Part shown: positions 1 through 8,385 of the stretch, piece by piece | How positions within the stretch are numbered: the first letter of the stretch is position 1 | How the letters are laid out: every line of letters starts with the position of its first letter | DNA from: Bradyrhizobium sp. CB1717 | Lineage (GTDB): Bacteria > Pseudomonadota > Alphaproteobacteria > Rhizobiales > Xanthobacteraceae | Assembly (NCBI RefSeq): GCF_029714325.1 | Contig: NZ_CP121666.1 | Coordinates: 2,480,001 to 2,544,000, forward strand | Length of the DNA stretch: 64,000 nucleotides | Reading direction: 5' to 3' | Position numbers and translations under genes: made by a program | Notes under the pieces: generated by a model | What the model saw: the letters and a program-made list of their open reading frames with translations, nothing else | The model's database searches: none | What the model was told of the DNA's origin: nothing

Positions 1-1
1 A

Positions 2-364
2 CGGAAGTCCGGATCGATCGCATGCATGTCGTCGGTCTCGGCTCAGCGGGGCGGCGGCATTTTTGGCGGTCCGCATTATTCGGCGGCGAAGGCCGGCGTG
101 CTGGGGCTCGCCAAGGCGATGGCCCGCGAGTTCGGCCCGGATGGCATCCGCGTCAACTGCGTCACGCCCGGCCTGATCGGCACCGATATCACCGCCGGCA
201 AGTTGACCGACGAGATGAGGGCGAAGATCCTGGAAGGCATTCCGCTCAATCGTCTCGGCACGGCAGACGACGTTGCCGGCATCTACACCTTCCTGGCGTC
301 GGATCTCTCCGCCTACGTGACCGGTGCCGTGATCGACGTCAACGGCGGCATGCTTATCCACTGA
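2..364 (+). CDS. SDR family oxidoreductase, C-terminal part (5' end outside window)
   Basis: This is the last ~120 codons of a short-chain dehydrogenase/reductase; the reading frame is open to the window edge, so the N-terminal NAD(P)-binding glycine motif is not visible. What can be seen is the catalytic YxxxK element (HYSAAKAG, with the serine region upstream), the PGLIGTDI segment that follows the active site, and the typical C-terminal end SAYVTGAVIDVNGGM. The family reduces or oxidises an alcohol/ketone with NAD(P)H in the cytoplasm. It sits 24 bp before a split transketolase, so it probably acts on a polyol, sugar or sugar acid of the same pathway. The substrate cannot be told from sequence. 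Confidence 0.9.
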   Translation, partial: RKSGSIACMSSVSAQRGGGIFGGPHYSAAKAGVLGLAKAMAREFGPDGIRVNCVTPGLIGTDITAGKLTDEMRAKILEGIPLNRLGTADDVAGIYTFLASDLSAYVTGAVIDVNGGMLIH

Positions 365-388
365 GCAGGCGAGATAGGATCCAGATCG

Positions 389-1228
389 ATGGAAACGCTG
401 ACCAACACGCCCAAGCTGGCGGATCGCGCCTACAACATTCGCCGCAATGCGCTGCGCATGGGCGAGGTTCAGGGCCAGGGCTATATCGCACAGGCGCTGG
501 ACATCTCCGACGTGCTCGCCGTGGCATATTTTCACACGATGCGCTACCGCCCGGAAGATCCGTCATGGGAGGAGCGCGACCGTTTCCTGCTCTCCAACGG
601 TCACTATGCCATTGCTCTCTACGCGGCTTTGATCGAGGCGGGGATCGTCCCCGAGGAAGAACTCGAAACCTATGGCAGCGACGAGAGCCGCCTGCCGATG
701 TCGGGCATGGCCTCCTACACGCCCGGAATGGAAATGTCGGGCGGCTCGCTCGGGCTTGGGCTCAGCATCGCCGTCGGCATGGGCCTGGGGCTGAAGCGCA
801 AGAAATCCGAGGCGCGGGTGTACGCGTTGTTCTCCGACGGCGAGCTCGACGAGGGCTCGGTCTGGGAAGCCATCCAGTCGGCGGGCCATTACAAGCTCGA
901 CAATCTGATCGGCATCGTCGACGTCAACAATCAGCAGGCGGACGGTCCTTCGACGCAGGTGATGGCGTTCGAGCCGCTAGTCGAGAAGCTTCAGGCTTTC
1001 GGCTGGTTCGTGCAGCGGATCGACGGCAACGATCTCGATACTGTGGTTGCCGCGTTCGATGCCGCCAAGTCTCATCCTGCGCCGAAGCCTCGGATGATTG
1101 TCGCCGACACGCTGATGGGCAAGGGCGTTCCCTTCCTGGAGCAGCGCGAGAAGAACCATTTCATCCGCGTCGAGCAGCACGAATGGCAGCTCGCGCTTGC
1201 CGCGCTGGAAGCCGGGAGGCAGGCATGA
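389..1228 (+). CDS. Transketolase N-terminal (TPP-binding) subunit, split type
   Basis: This 279-residue protein matches the N-terminal third of transketolase as a separate subunit. The thiamine diphosphate motif is present as SDGELDEG (residues 149-156) followed by an Asn about 30 residues later (DVNNQQ). The first glycine of the usual GDG is replaced by serine. The segment GLGLSIAVGMGLG is the family's GQGL-like helix. The stop codon overlaps the start of the C-terminal subunit (ATGA), so the two are translated together. Split transketolases of this sort often serve specialised sugar pathways (for example apulose-4-phosphate transketolase) rather than the pentose phosphate pathway. A second pair lies at 17541-19408. 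Confidence 0.93.
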   Translation: METLTNTPKLADRAYNIRRNALRMGEVQGQGYIAQALDISDVLAVAYFHTMRYRPEDPSWEERDRFLLSNGHYAIALYAALIEAGIVPEEELETYGSDESRLPMSGMASYTPGMEMSGGSLGLGLSIAVGMGLGLKRKKSEARVYALFSDGELDEGSVWEAIQSAGHYKLDNLIGIVDVNNQQADGPSTQVMAFEPLVEKLQAFGWFVQRIDGNDLDTVVAAFDAAKSHPAPKPRMIVADTLMGKGVPFLEQREKNHFIRVEQHEWQLALAALEAGRQA

Positions 1229-2235
1229 AGACCGTCAGATCAGCGCCCCAGCCGGGCATGCCGCGCCTGACCACTTCAGCCATGATCGCCTCGATCGCGG
1301 CCGAGGGACAGAAAACGAAGCCAGCGCCCTTTGGCCATGCGCTGGTCGAGCTCGCGCGCAGCCGTCCCGATGTGGTCGGCATGACGGCCGATCTCGGCAA
1401 ATACACCGATCTACACATCTTCGCCAAGGAATTTCCGGACCGCTATTACCAGATGGGCATGGCGGAGCAGCTTCTGTTCGGCGCCGCCTCGGGCCTTGCT
1501 GCCGAAGGTTTCATGCCGTTCGCGACCACTTACGCCGTGTTCGCATCCCGCCGTGCCTACGATTTCATACATCAGACGATTGCGGAGGAAGACCGCAACG
1601 TGAAGATCGTGTGCGCATTGCCCGGCCTGACCTCGGGCTATGGCCCGAGCCATCAGGCCGCGGAGGATCTCGCGCTCTTCCGCGCCATGCCGAACATGAC
1701 TGTCATCGACCCATGCGACGCCCACGAAATCGAGCAGCTGGTGCCTGCGATCGCAGCGCATCAGGGGCCCGTTTACATGCGCCTTCTTCGTGGCCAGGTA
1801 CCGGTGGTGCTGGACGAGTACGACTACAAGTTCGAGTTGGGCAAAGCCAAGCTGATCCGCGACGGGAAGGACGTTCTAATCATCTCATCCGGCATCATGA
1901 CCATGCGTGCGCTCGAGGCCTTGCAAACTCTGAAGAACGACCGCGTCGATGCTGCGGTGCTGCATGTTCCGACCATCAAGCCGCTCGACGCCGAGACGAT
2001 ACTGCGTGAAGCTGGCAAGTCAGGCCGCCTGGTCGTCGTGGCCGAAAATCACACCACCATCGGCGGCCTTGGCGAGGCCATAGCCGCACTTCTGATGCGT
2101 TCAGGCGTTCATCCGCCTTTCCGCCAGATTGCATTGCCGGACGAGTTTCTTGACGCCGGCGCACTTCCGACACTGCACGACCGCTACGGGATTTCCACCG
2201 CAGAGGTCGCAAGGCAGATCAAGCTGTGGCTCTAG
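1225..2235 (+). CDS. Transketolase C-terminal subunit, split type
   Basis: This 336-residue protein has the transketolase pyrimidine-binding and C-terminal domains. The catalytic glutamate that activates thiamine diphosphate is in GMAEQ (E81). The segment LPGLTSGYGPSHQAAEDLALFR is typical of the 1-deoxyxylulose/transketolase pyrimidine domain, and VVVAENHTTIGGLGEA marks the C-terminal domain. The frame is open far upstream, but the ATG overlapping the previous stop codon is the sensible start because the upstream part of this frame is only the shadow of the genes before it. It should form a heteromer with the product at 389-1228. The donor and acceptor sugars are unknown. Confidence 0.93.
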   Translation: MKTVRSAPQPGMPRLTTSAMIASIAAEGQKTKPAPFGHALVELARSRPDVVGMTADLGKYTDLHIFAKEFPDRYYQMGMAEQLLFGAASGLAAEGFMPFATTYAVFASRRAYDFIHQTIAEEDRNVKIVCALPGLTSGYGPSHQAAEDLALFRAMPNMTVIDPCDAHEIEQLVPAIAAHQGPVYMRLLRGQVPVVLDEYDYKFELGKAKLIRDGKDVLIISSGIMTMRALEALQTLKNDRVDAAVLHVPTIKPLDAETILREAGKSGRLVVVAENHTTIGGLGEAIAALLMRSGVHPPFRQIALPDEFLDAGALPTLHDRYGISTAEVARQIKLWL

Positions 2236-2410
2236 CGCACCGGCACTAAAGCGCCAATCAGGCCAAGCCCGACCGAAGAGTTGCGTCCGCTGCATTTTGC
2301 GGCAGGCGAGCGATGGCTCTTGCCTGAACGCGGCTGTCGAAGAGGAAAGCTGAAACTGAGCGCAGGCTGATGCAGCTGGCACAACGTCAATACCGGATCA
2401 GGAGGAAAAC
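2236..2410. other. Gap between transketolase and TRAP genes
   Basis: There is no convincing gene here. It ends in a very strong ribosome binding site (AGGAGGAAA) for the TRAP binding protein. No copy of the TGATATATCA motif is present, so this first cluster may not share the operator found further on. Confidence 0.5.
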
Positions 2411-3436
2411 ATGACTGTCTCGAAGCTAGGAAGCATCAGCCGCCGTTCTCTCTTGATGGCGGCCACGGCCGTGCCACTCTGTGGGACTCTGACCCGCGCG
2501 GCATCAGCCGCCGAGTTCGTCTACAAATTTGCTACAGGACAGGATCCGACCCATCCGGTGAATATAAGGGCGCAGGAAGCGATCGACCGCATCAAGGAAG
2601 CGACCAGCGGCCGCCTGGAGATCAGGCTGTTCCCCGCCAACCAGCTTGGCTCAGACACCGAGCTCATGACTCAAGTCCGCAGCGGCGGCGTCGAATTCTT
2701 CAATCAATCGTCCTCGATCCTTGCCACCCTGGTGCCGAGCGCCGGCATTGTGAACACGGGCTTCGCGTTTGCCGACTACGACAGCGTATGGAAGGCGATG
2801 GACGGCGATCTCGGCACTTACATCCGGGCGCAGATTGCTAAGACGCCGATCATGGCGGTGTCGAAGGCCTGGGACAACGGATTCCGCCAGGTGACCTCGT
2901 CCGGCCGCGAGATCCGCACGCCGGATGATCTGAAGAACTTCCAGATCCGCGTTCCGCCCGCGCCACTGCTGACCTCGCTGTTCAAGGCGCTCGGCGCCGG
3001 GCCGACGCCCATCAACTTCAACGAGGTCTACTCCGCGTTGCAAACCAAGGTCGTCGACGGGCAGGAGAATCCGCTGCCGATCATCGCGACCGCGCGCCTC
3101 TATGAGGTGCAGAGCACGTGCAGCCTGACCGGACACGTCTGGGACGGCTACTGGATCCTTGGCAACAAGCGCGCCTTCGAGCGCCTGCCGAAGGACGTGC
3201 AGGAGATCGTGACGCGCGAGCTCGACCGTTCCGCGGTCGATCAGCGCGCCGACATCGCGAAGCTCAGCCAGTCACTTCGCGCCGATCTTTCGGCCAAGGG
3301 CCTCAAATTCATCGACGTTGATCGCGCCGCTTTCCGCCAGGCCTTGTCCAAAACCAGCTTCTACGCCGACTGGAAAGCCAAGTTTGGCGAGGAGGCATGG
3401 TCGCAGCTCGAAAAAGCCGCGGGCCAGTTATCATGA
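2411..3436 (+). CDS. dctP: TRAP transporter substrate-binding protein (DctP family)
   Basis: This 341-residue periplasmic protein captures an organic-acid-type ligand and delivers it to the TRAP membrane components. It begins with a twin-arginine-like signal (SISRRSLLMAATAV) ending near AASA. The mature part has DctP hallmarks: ATGQDPTHPVN at the start, QLGSDTELMTQV, and the PDDLKNFQIRVPPAPL region with the conserved arginine that normally holds a ligand carboxylate. An excellent AGGAGG site precedes the ATG. Its stop codon overlaps the start of the fused membrane gene. Ligands of this family are usually carboxylates such as sugar acids, which fits the nearby transketolase and dehydrogenase. 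Confidence 0.93.
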   Translation: MTVSKLGSISRRSLLMAATAVPLCGTLTRAASAAEFVYKFATGQDPTHPVNIRAQEAIDRIKEATSGRLEIRLFPANQLGSDTELMTQVRSGGVEFFNQSSSILATLVPSAGIVNTGFAFADYDSVWKAMDGDLGTYIRAQIAKTPIMAVSKAWDNGFRQVTSSGREIRTPDDLKNFQIRVPPAPLLTSLFKALGAGPTPINFNEVYSALQTKVVDGQENPLPIIATARLYEVQSTCSLTGHVWDGYWILGNKRAFERLPKDVQEIVTRELDRSAVDQRADIAKLSQSLRADLSAKGLKFIDVDRAAFRQALSKTSFYADWKAKFGEEAWSQLEKAAGQLS

Positions 3437-5325
3437 CCAACGTGAGCCATCCGCCCCACGTCGATGCCGGTGTGGCGGCCAGCGCCCAGCAGGCAGGCCG
3501 GCGCAGTTGGGTGATAACGGCGAACACGGTGCTTGGTCATGTTGTGGCTGTCCCGGCAGCATTGCTCGTGCTGGCGGAGATTGCGGTGCTGTCTGCCGGA
3601 ATCGTGGGTCGGTACGTGTTCCGCTCGCCAATCATCTGGTCCGACGAGCTTGCCGGTATTCTTTTCCTCTGGCTAGCCATGTTCGGTTCAGTGATCGCGT
3701 TCCAGCGCGGCGAACACATGCGGATGACGGCTATCGTTGGCGTTCTCAGCGCGGAGTTTCGCGCGTTCCTGGATGTCGTGGCGGCCGCGGCATCGCTGGC
3801 ATTTCTTGCGCTCGTTGTCTGGCCGGCCTATGAATTTGCGGCCGACGAGGCCTTCGTCACGACGCCGGCGCTCGAGATCGTCAATACCTGGCGTGCAGCG
3901 GCGTTGCCGATCGGGATCGGACTTATGCTGGTCGCGGCCGTTCTCCGGCTCATCCGCATTGCCAGCTTGCGCAGTCTGCTGGCCTCCGTCGCCCTTGTCG
4001 CGGGCATCATCGGAACGTTCGTTCTGCTGGCGCCGGTGCTGAAGCCGCTCGGCAATCTGAATCTCCTGATCTTCTTCGTCGTCCTGGTCGGCGCGATGGT
4101 CTTTGCAGCCGTGCCGATCGCGTTCGCATTCGGTCTCGCCACCGTCGGCTATCTCGCCCTGACAACCAACACGCCCGACGTGGTGATGATCGGACGAATG
4201 GATGAGGGCATGAGCCACTTGATCCTCCTTGCCGTGCCGCTCTTCGTCTTTCTCGGCCTTCTGATCGAGATGACTGGCATGGCGCGCGCCATGGTCAGCT
4301 TCCTGGCCAGCCTCCTGGCTCACGTGCGCGGCGGATTGCACTACGTGCTGGTCGGGGCGATGTATCTGGTCTCGGGCATTTCCGGTTCCAAGGCGGCGGA
4401 CATGGCTGCGGTGGCTCCTGTCCTGTTTCCCGAGATGCGGCAGCGCGGCGCGAAGCCTGGCGATCTCGTCGCGCTTCTGGCCGCGACGGGCGCGCAGACC
4501 GAGACAATCCCGCCGTCGCTGGTTCTGATCACGATCGGCTCGGTCACCGGTGTTTCGATCTCCGCGCTGTTCACGGGCGGCCTGCTGCCGGGCGTGGTGC
4601 TCGCGGCCATGCTCGCGGCCGTCGTGTGGTGGCGTTACCGCCGTGAGGACCTGTCCCATGTCAAGCGGGCGAGCGGGTCCGAGATCGCCAGCGCGCTTGT
4701 CGTCGCGATTCCCGCCATCGCGCTGCCGTTCGTGATCCGGACGGCGGTGGTCGAGGGCGTCGCGACCGCGACGGAGGTCTCGACCATCGGCATCCTGTAC
4801 TCGGCCTGCGCGGGTCTGCTCATCTACCGGCAGTTCGAATGGCGCCGTATCTATCCGATGCTGGTCGAGACGGCCTCGCTGTCGGGGGCGATTCTGCTCA
4901 TCATCGGCGCGGCGACTGGCATGGCGTGGGCGCTGACCCAGTCAGGATTTTCGGCCTCTCTGGCCAAATTCATGACCAGCCTTCCCGGCGGGGTCCCCGT
5001 CTTCCTGGCCGTGACGATCGTGACTTTCGTGATCCTCGGCAGCGTGCTGGAGGGAATCCCCGCCATCGTCCTGTTCGGTCCGCTGCTGTTCCCGATCGCG
5101 CGGCAGGTCGGGGTGCACGATGTCCACTACGCGATGGTGGTCGTCCTCGCCATGGGCATCGGCCTATTTGCGCCGCCATTCGGCGTCGGCTACTACGCAG
5201 CCTGCGCCATCAGCCGCATCAACCCGGACGAGGGCATGAAGCCGATAGTGGGCTACATGATCGCGCTCCTGATCGGCACCCTGATCGTCGCAGCCGTGCC
5301 CTGGCTGTCGATCGGCTTCCTTTGA
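3433..5325 (+). CDS. dctQM: TRAP transporter fused permease, DctQ-DctM
   Basis: This 630-residue membrane protein joins the small DctQ subunit (about residues 25-180, four membrane helices, with the FRSPIIWSDELAG motif) to the large DctM subunit (about residues 195-630, around twelve helices). The DctM part shows the family's GISGSKAADMAAVAPVL and TGAQTETIPPSL stretches. It couples sodium or proton entry to uptake of the ligand bound by the protein at 2411-3436. The chosen ATG overlaps the dctP stop codon; an upstream GTG at 3397 in the same frame lies inside dctP and is unlikely. Separate Q and M genes are commoner, but fusions are known. Confidence 0.92.
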   Translation: MTNVSHPPHVDAGVAASAQQAGRRSWVITANTVLGHVVAVPAALLVLAEIAVLSAGIVGRYVFRSPIIWSDELAGILFLWLAMFGSVIAFQRGEHMRMTAIVGVLSAEFRAFLDVVAAAASLAFLALVVWPAYEFAADEAFVTTPALEIVNTWRAAALPIGIGLMLVAAVLRLIRIASLRSLLASVALVAGIIGTFVLLAPVLKPLGNLNLLIFFVVLVGAMVFAAVPIAFAFGLATVGYLALTTNTPDVVMIGRMDEGMSHLILLAVPLFVFLGLLIEMTGMARAMVSFLASLLAHVRGGLHYVLVGAMYLVSGISGSKAADMAAVAPVLFPEMRQRGAKPGDLVALLAATGAQTETIPPSLVLITIGSVTGVSISALFTGGLLPGVVLAAMLAAVVWWRYRREDLSHVKRASGSEIASALVVAIPAIALPFVIRTAVVEGVATATEVSTIGILYSACAGLLIYRQFEWRRIYPMLVETASLSGAILLIIGAATGMAWALTQSGFSASLAKFMTSLPGGVPVFLAVTIVTFVILGSVLEGIPAIVLFGPLLFPIARQVGVHDVHYAMVVVLAMGIGLFAPPFGVGYYAACAISRINPDEGMKPIVGYMIALLIGTLIVAAVPWLSIGFL

Positions 5326-5334
5326 CGAGCTCGG

Positions 5335-5364
5335 CAGGAGGCTTGCAGAATCCCGTGCCTCCTG
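5335..5364 (+). terminator. Possible weak terminator of the TRAP operon
   Basis: The arms CAGGAGGC and GCCTCCTG form an eight-base-pair inverted repeat just after the TRAP stop codon, with a 14-base loop. No clear T-run follows, so it may be only a weak or rho-assisted stop. Confidence 0.3.
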
Positions 5365-5365
5365 T

Positions 5366-5820
5366 TCAGGCGAATTTCGGCAGGTGCAGGTGCAGGTGCA
5401 GGTGCAGGTGCAGGTGCAGGTGCAGGTGCAGGTGCAGGGGCAGGCCGGAGCAAAGCATATCGATCTGCTCGACCTGGCCCTTGCCAACCTCCGTAACCCG
5501 GAGCTTCTTGCCTCCGAGGGTGAAGGCACAGTTCGTTGGCTGAGGCCCATTCAGGATCAGCGGATCGGCGACCTCGCCCGCCGGTCGAGCACCGTAACGT
5601 TCTTCTGGTTGTAGACCGTGCAATAGAGCCGACCGTCCGTTCCGAAGGCCATCCCGTCCGGCCCTTTGAAGTCCGGATTGGAATCTGGCTGCGCCGAAGA
5701 CGACGCGTTTCGGCGCTGCCTCGCCAAGCACGTCATATCGATAGATCTCGCCGGTGAAGGATGCGTTGGCGTAGAGGTGGTTGTCGGGACCGAAACCTTC
5801 GGGCTCAAGAACTGCCTCAT
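5366..5820 (-). pseudogene. SMP-30/gluconolactonase-like gene remnant, frameshifted
   Basis: Read on the minus strand, three successive frames give a coherent SMP-30/gluconolactonase C-terminal half: LEPEGFGPDNHLYANASFTG, then GPDGMAFGTDGRLYCTVYNQ, then NGPQPTNCAFTLGGKKLRVT. Moving between them needs a frame change near 5695 and another near 5580. The motifs FGPDNHLY, GPDGMAF and PTNCAF are typical six-bladed propeller repeats of sugar lactonases. The N-terminal half is missing; the sequence beyond 5820 is a tandem repeat instead. The last codons run into the CAGGTG microsatellite and read as alternating His-Leu. An intact copy would have hydrolysed a sugar lactone, which fits the surrounding catabolic genes. 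Confidence 0.75.
5381..5434. repeat. Microsatellite, nine perfect CAGGTG units
   Basis: Nine uninterrupted copies of the hexamer CAGGTG are followed by the decayed units CAGGGG and CAGGCC. On the minus strand the array lies at the C-terminal end of the SMP-30 remnant and codes alternating leucine and histidine without breaking the frame. Such an array can expand or shrink by slippage. Confidence 0.97.
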
Positions 5821-5859
5821 GCTAAGGAATGGATGAGATATCGTAGGTTTGTTAGGTGT

Positions 5860-6110
5860 GGGGAAAGGCGGTAGCGCTCTCCCGCTACCATCAATCCCCC
5901 CGACATCCCCTTTGATTTAACGGGTGAAATTCAGGCGATTGGAATTAGAAACTCGGGCAAATCGTGTCGGGGGAAATGGCGGTAGCGCCCTCCCGCTACC
6001 ATCTCACCCCGAGCTCCCCTTTGATCTGTCGGCGGAAGTCGGCCGATCGAGATTGCGAATTCGGATAGCTCGCCTCGGGGGAATGCAAGGCATCGGCCTC
6101 CGCTACCATA
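5860..6110. repeat. Tandem ~110-bp repeat with hairpin, 2.3 copies
   Basis: Two long units (about 5860-5970 and 5971-6077) and a broken third (from 6078) share the order GGGGAAA, a hairpin with arms GGTAGCG and CGCTACC (5870-5889 and 5981-6000; only the right arm at 6101-6107 in unit 3), then CCCCTTTGAT and a variable stretch. The spacing between copies is 111 and then 107 bases. The changes between copies keep the hairpin arms intact, as in REP-like elements. No protein is coded. Confidence 0.8.
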
Positions 6111-6384
6111 GCTGCGACTTGCCACGACAATCTGCGATTCCCTGCGATTTTCTACTGCTGATGGCGGTGGCCAACCCAGCTACCAAGCCCTCGCGAGCTC
6201 AGCTTGCTTCGAGCCGAGCCAGTCTCGTTGGCTCCGCGCCGCGGGCGTAGATTCCTGAACCCAAACGACGTTTTGGCCGCATCGATCGGCGGGTTCATTT
6301 TCCACGTCATGTTGTGGAGTGGCTGGACCATGCACCGGCGACCGAAGCCGAGGCGCCTCCCTCGGCAGAAGTCCTGTTGCAATA
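6111..6384. other. Non-coding stretch before the kinase operon
   Basis: I see no gene here. It should contain the promoter for the kinase-aldolase-dehydrogenase operon, which would lie next to the operator that follows. No confident -35/-10 pair could be assigned by eye. Confidence 0.4.
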
Positions 6385-6405
6385 TTTGATATATCATGTA
6401 TCAAA
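6385..6405. promoter_or_regulatory. Palindromic operator, TGATATATCA type (copy 1)
   Basis: The arms TTTGATA and TATCAAA form an inverted repeat, and the decamer TGATATATCA occupies 6387-6396. It sits about 40-60 bp before the kinase start. The same decamer is found at 9177-9186 and 20331-20340, next to other units of the island, and a GntR/FCD regulator is coded nearby. It is therefore the likely binding site of that regulator. Confidence 0.7.
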
Positions 6406-6442
6406 ATGCAGGACGTAGGTGAAATCTCCTGCATTGGGCATC

Positions 6443-7726
6443 ATGAAACCAGTTCTTGGGGTGGTGGCGGACGATCTGACCGGCGGCATGGAGACCGCCG
6501 CCATGCTCATCGCGGCCGGTATCGACTGCGCTTTCGTCTCTGACCCGGATCTTGTCGCAAGCATTGGCGACGTCCCAGCCATCGTCGTTGCGCAGAAGAC
6601 GCGCGTCATCCCGGCTGGCGAGGCCGTTGCCAGGAACGAGAAGGCAGCGCGGGCTCTGCTCGCGCGCGGTACACGTCAGATATTCTTCAAATATTGCGCG
6701 ACTTTCGATTCCACCGACCGCGGCAATATCGGCCCCGTCGCGGATATGCTGATGCGGCTCACTGGCGCGGACCACACTGCGTTTTGCCCCGCCTCTCCCT
6801 CGCTTCGCCGCACCGTCTACAACGGCCATCTCTTTCTCGGGACCGAGTTGATCTCGGACTCGCCGAAGCGAAACGATCCGCTGACGCCGATGACCGATCC
6901 CGACCTCGTTCGCGTGTTGCAGAGACAGACGCCGACCAGGGTCGGCCTTCTCGCTCATCCTTTGGTCGGTGCGGGCCCTGCGGATCTGGAGCGGGCGATC
7001 GCATCCGCGACCGGCCAGGGTGTTCGCTACTTCATTGCGGATGCGATCTACGATCGCGATCTCGATGTGCTCGCCGCATTGACGTCCGACTGGAAGCTGA
7101 TGACGGGCAACGCAACGATCGTTCAGCATTACCCGGCGATCTGGAGGGCGAAGGGACTCGTCGCGCCGACGGGCAACCAGGCGCGCTTGCCTGCGGTGAA
7201 TGGGAGCGGAGTGGTTCTCGCCGGCAGTTGCGCGGAACGCACGCTTGAGCAACTTGCCGAATTCGAAAAATTCCGTCCGGTGTTTCGGATGAATCTCCTG
7301 GCTGCCGATGATGTCGAGTCGGCGGTCGGATCGGCGCTCGACTGGGCGCGACCGCGGCTGAAGGACGGGCCTGTCGCCATCTCGACGTCCGAATCGCCCG
7401 AGATCGTCAAACTGGTCCAGGAACGATATGGGCGCGAAGGCGCTGCGCAACTTGCCGAGACCATCCTCGGCCGTCTCGCTGTTTCGCTTCGTGCCGCCGG
7501 AGTTCGCCGCTTCGTCGTTGCCGGTGGCGAGACCTCGGGGTCGATCGTTGATCACCTCGGCATTCGTAGCTTGCGGGTTGGCCCGTATGGCGGTCCGGGT
7601 ATCGGTACGGCCACCACCGATGAGGCGGATCCGATTGCCCTTTGCCTCAAGTCCGGCAAGCTCGGCCCGGTCGACCTATTCATGACGACGCTGGAGTCCA
7701 TGCTGCATCCGGAGAAGACAAATTGA
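6443..7726 (+). CDS. Four-carbon acid sugar kinase family protein (DUF1537/OtnK-like)
   Basis: This protein of about 427 residues belongs to the DUF1537 kinases, which phosphorylate 3-oxo-tetronates, threonate, erythronate or related acids with ATP. The N-terminal domain opens with GVVADDLTGGMETA, the family signature, and carries KYCATFDSTDRGNIGP. The C-terminal nucleotide-binding domain has RRFVVAGGETSGSIVDHLG and VGPYGGPGIGTA. The ATG at 6443 fits family N-termini; a GTG at 6419 with an AGGA eight to ten bases upstream is an alternative. Its stop overlaps the OtnC-like gene. It probably phosphorylates the oxidised sugar acid made by an upstream enzyme. Confidence 0.88.
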   Translation: MKPVLGVVADDLTGGMETAAMLIAAGIDCAFVSDPDLVASIGDVPAIVVAQKTRVIPAGEAVARNEKAARALLARGTRQIFFKYCATFDSTDRGNIGPVADMLMRLTGADHTAFCPASPSLRRTVYNGHLFLGTELISDSPKRNDPLTPMTDPDLVRVLQRQTPTRVGLLAHPLVGAGPADLERAIASATGQGVRYFIADAIYDRDLDVLAALTSDWKLMTGNATIVQHYPAIWRAKGLVAPTGNQARLPAVNGSGVVLAGSCAERTLEQLAEFEKFRPVFRMNLLAADDVESAVGSALDWARPRLKDGPVAISTSESPEIVKLVQERYGREGAAQLAETILGRLAVSLRAAGVRRFVVAGGETSGSIVDHLGIRSLRVGPYGGPGIGTATTDEADPIALCLKSGKLGPVDLFMTTLESMLHPEKTN

Positions 7727-8370
7727 ACGAGCTTGAACTGAGGCAATCCCTGCTGGATTTCGTGATGAAGCTCGAAGTCAGGGGCTTCAACCATGGCAGC
7801 AGCGGCAATGTGAGCTGCCGCATCGGCGAAGACATTCTCATCACGCCGACGGGCGGCAACAGCGGCAATACGACGCCCGATCGGCTCGTGCGGCTGAGAC
7901 GTGATGGTACCGTACGCGATGGCGGCTTGCCGTCGAGCGAATGGCACATGCATCTGGCTATCATGAACGCCTATCCGCACGTGAATGCGATCGTGCACAC
8001 GCATGCCGATTGCTGTGTCGCGCTGTCCTGCCTCGCAAAGCCGATACCCGCTTTCCACTATATGGTCGCCAGTTTCGGTGGAAACGATGTGCCGTGCGCT
8101 CCCTATGCGACGTTCGGAACGCGAGCTCTCGCAGATGGCGCGGTTGCCGCGCTCAGCAAGCGCAAGGCTTGTCTGTTGGCCAATCACGGCATGATCGCGA
8201 CGGGCACAAGCCTGCAAGGGGCGTTCGATCTCACTGTGAAACTCGAGACTCTCGCCAGACAATATCTGCTGGCCTGTCAGGCCGGTAAGCCTGCAATCCT
8301 TCCCGACGATGAGATGGCTCGCGTTGTCGAGCGTTATACCAACTACGGCCGGGCGCCTTTGCCGGCTTGA
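7723..8370 (+). CDS. Class II aldolase/adducin family protein, OtnC-like
   Basis: This 215-residue protein has the zinc-binding pattern of class II aldolases: GSSGNVSCRIGEDILITPTG for phosphate binding, the acid in SSEWHMHLAI, the pair of histidines in VHTHADCC, and the third histidine in LANHGMIATG. In the tetronate pathway this family (OtnC) decarboxylates 3-oxo-tetronate 4-phosphate to dihydroxyacetone phosphate. The start is TTG at 7723, overlapping the kinase stop and preceded by GGAGAAG; an upstream in-frame start would lie deep inside the kinase gene. The partner genes LtnD and OtnI of the known pathway are absent, so the exact substrate remains open. Confidence 0.88.
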   Translation: MNELELRQSLLDFVMKLEVRGFNHGSSGNVSCRIGEDILITPTGGNSGNTTPDRLVRLRRDGTVRDGGLPSSEWHMHLAIMNAYPHVNAIVHTHADCCVALSCLAKPIPAFHYMVASFGGNDVPCAPYATFGTRALADGAVAALSKRKACLLANHGMIATGTSLQGAFDLTVKLETLARQYLLACQAGKPAILPDDEMARVVERYTNYGRAPLPA

Positions 8371-8385
8371 TCGAGGAGCGTTGTT

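Noticed and set aside
22..1224. Upstream part of the long frame ending at 2235
   Set aside because: It is a shadow in another frame of the SDR and transketolase N-subunit genes; the real C-subunit starts at 1225.
5860..6110. CRISPR array in the tandem repeat
   Set aside because: The units are ~110 bases long and diverge throughout, with no short identical repeats and no cas genes.
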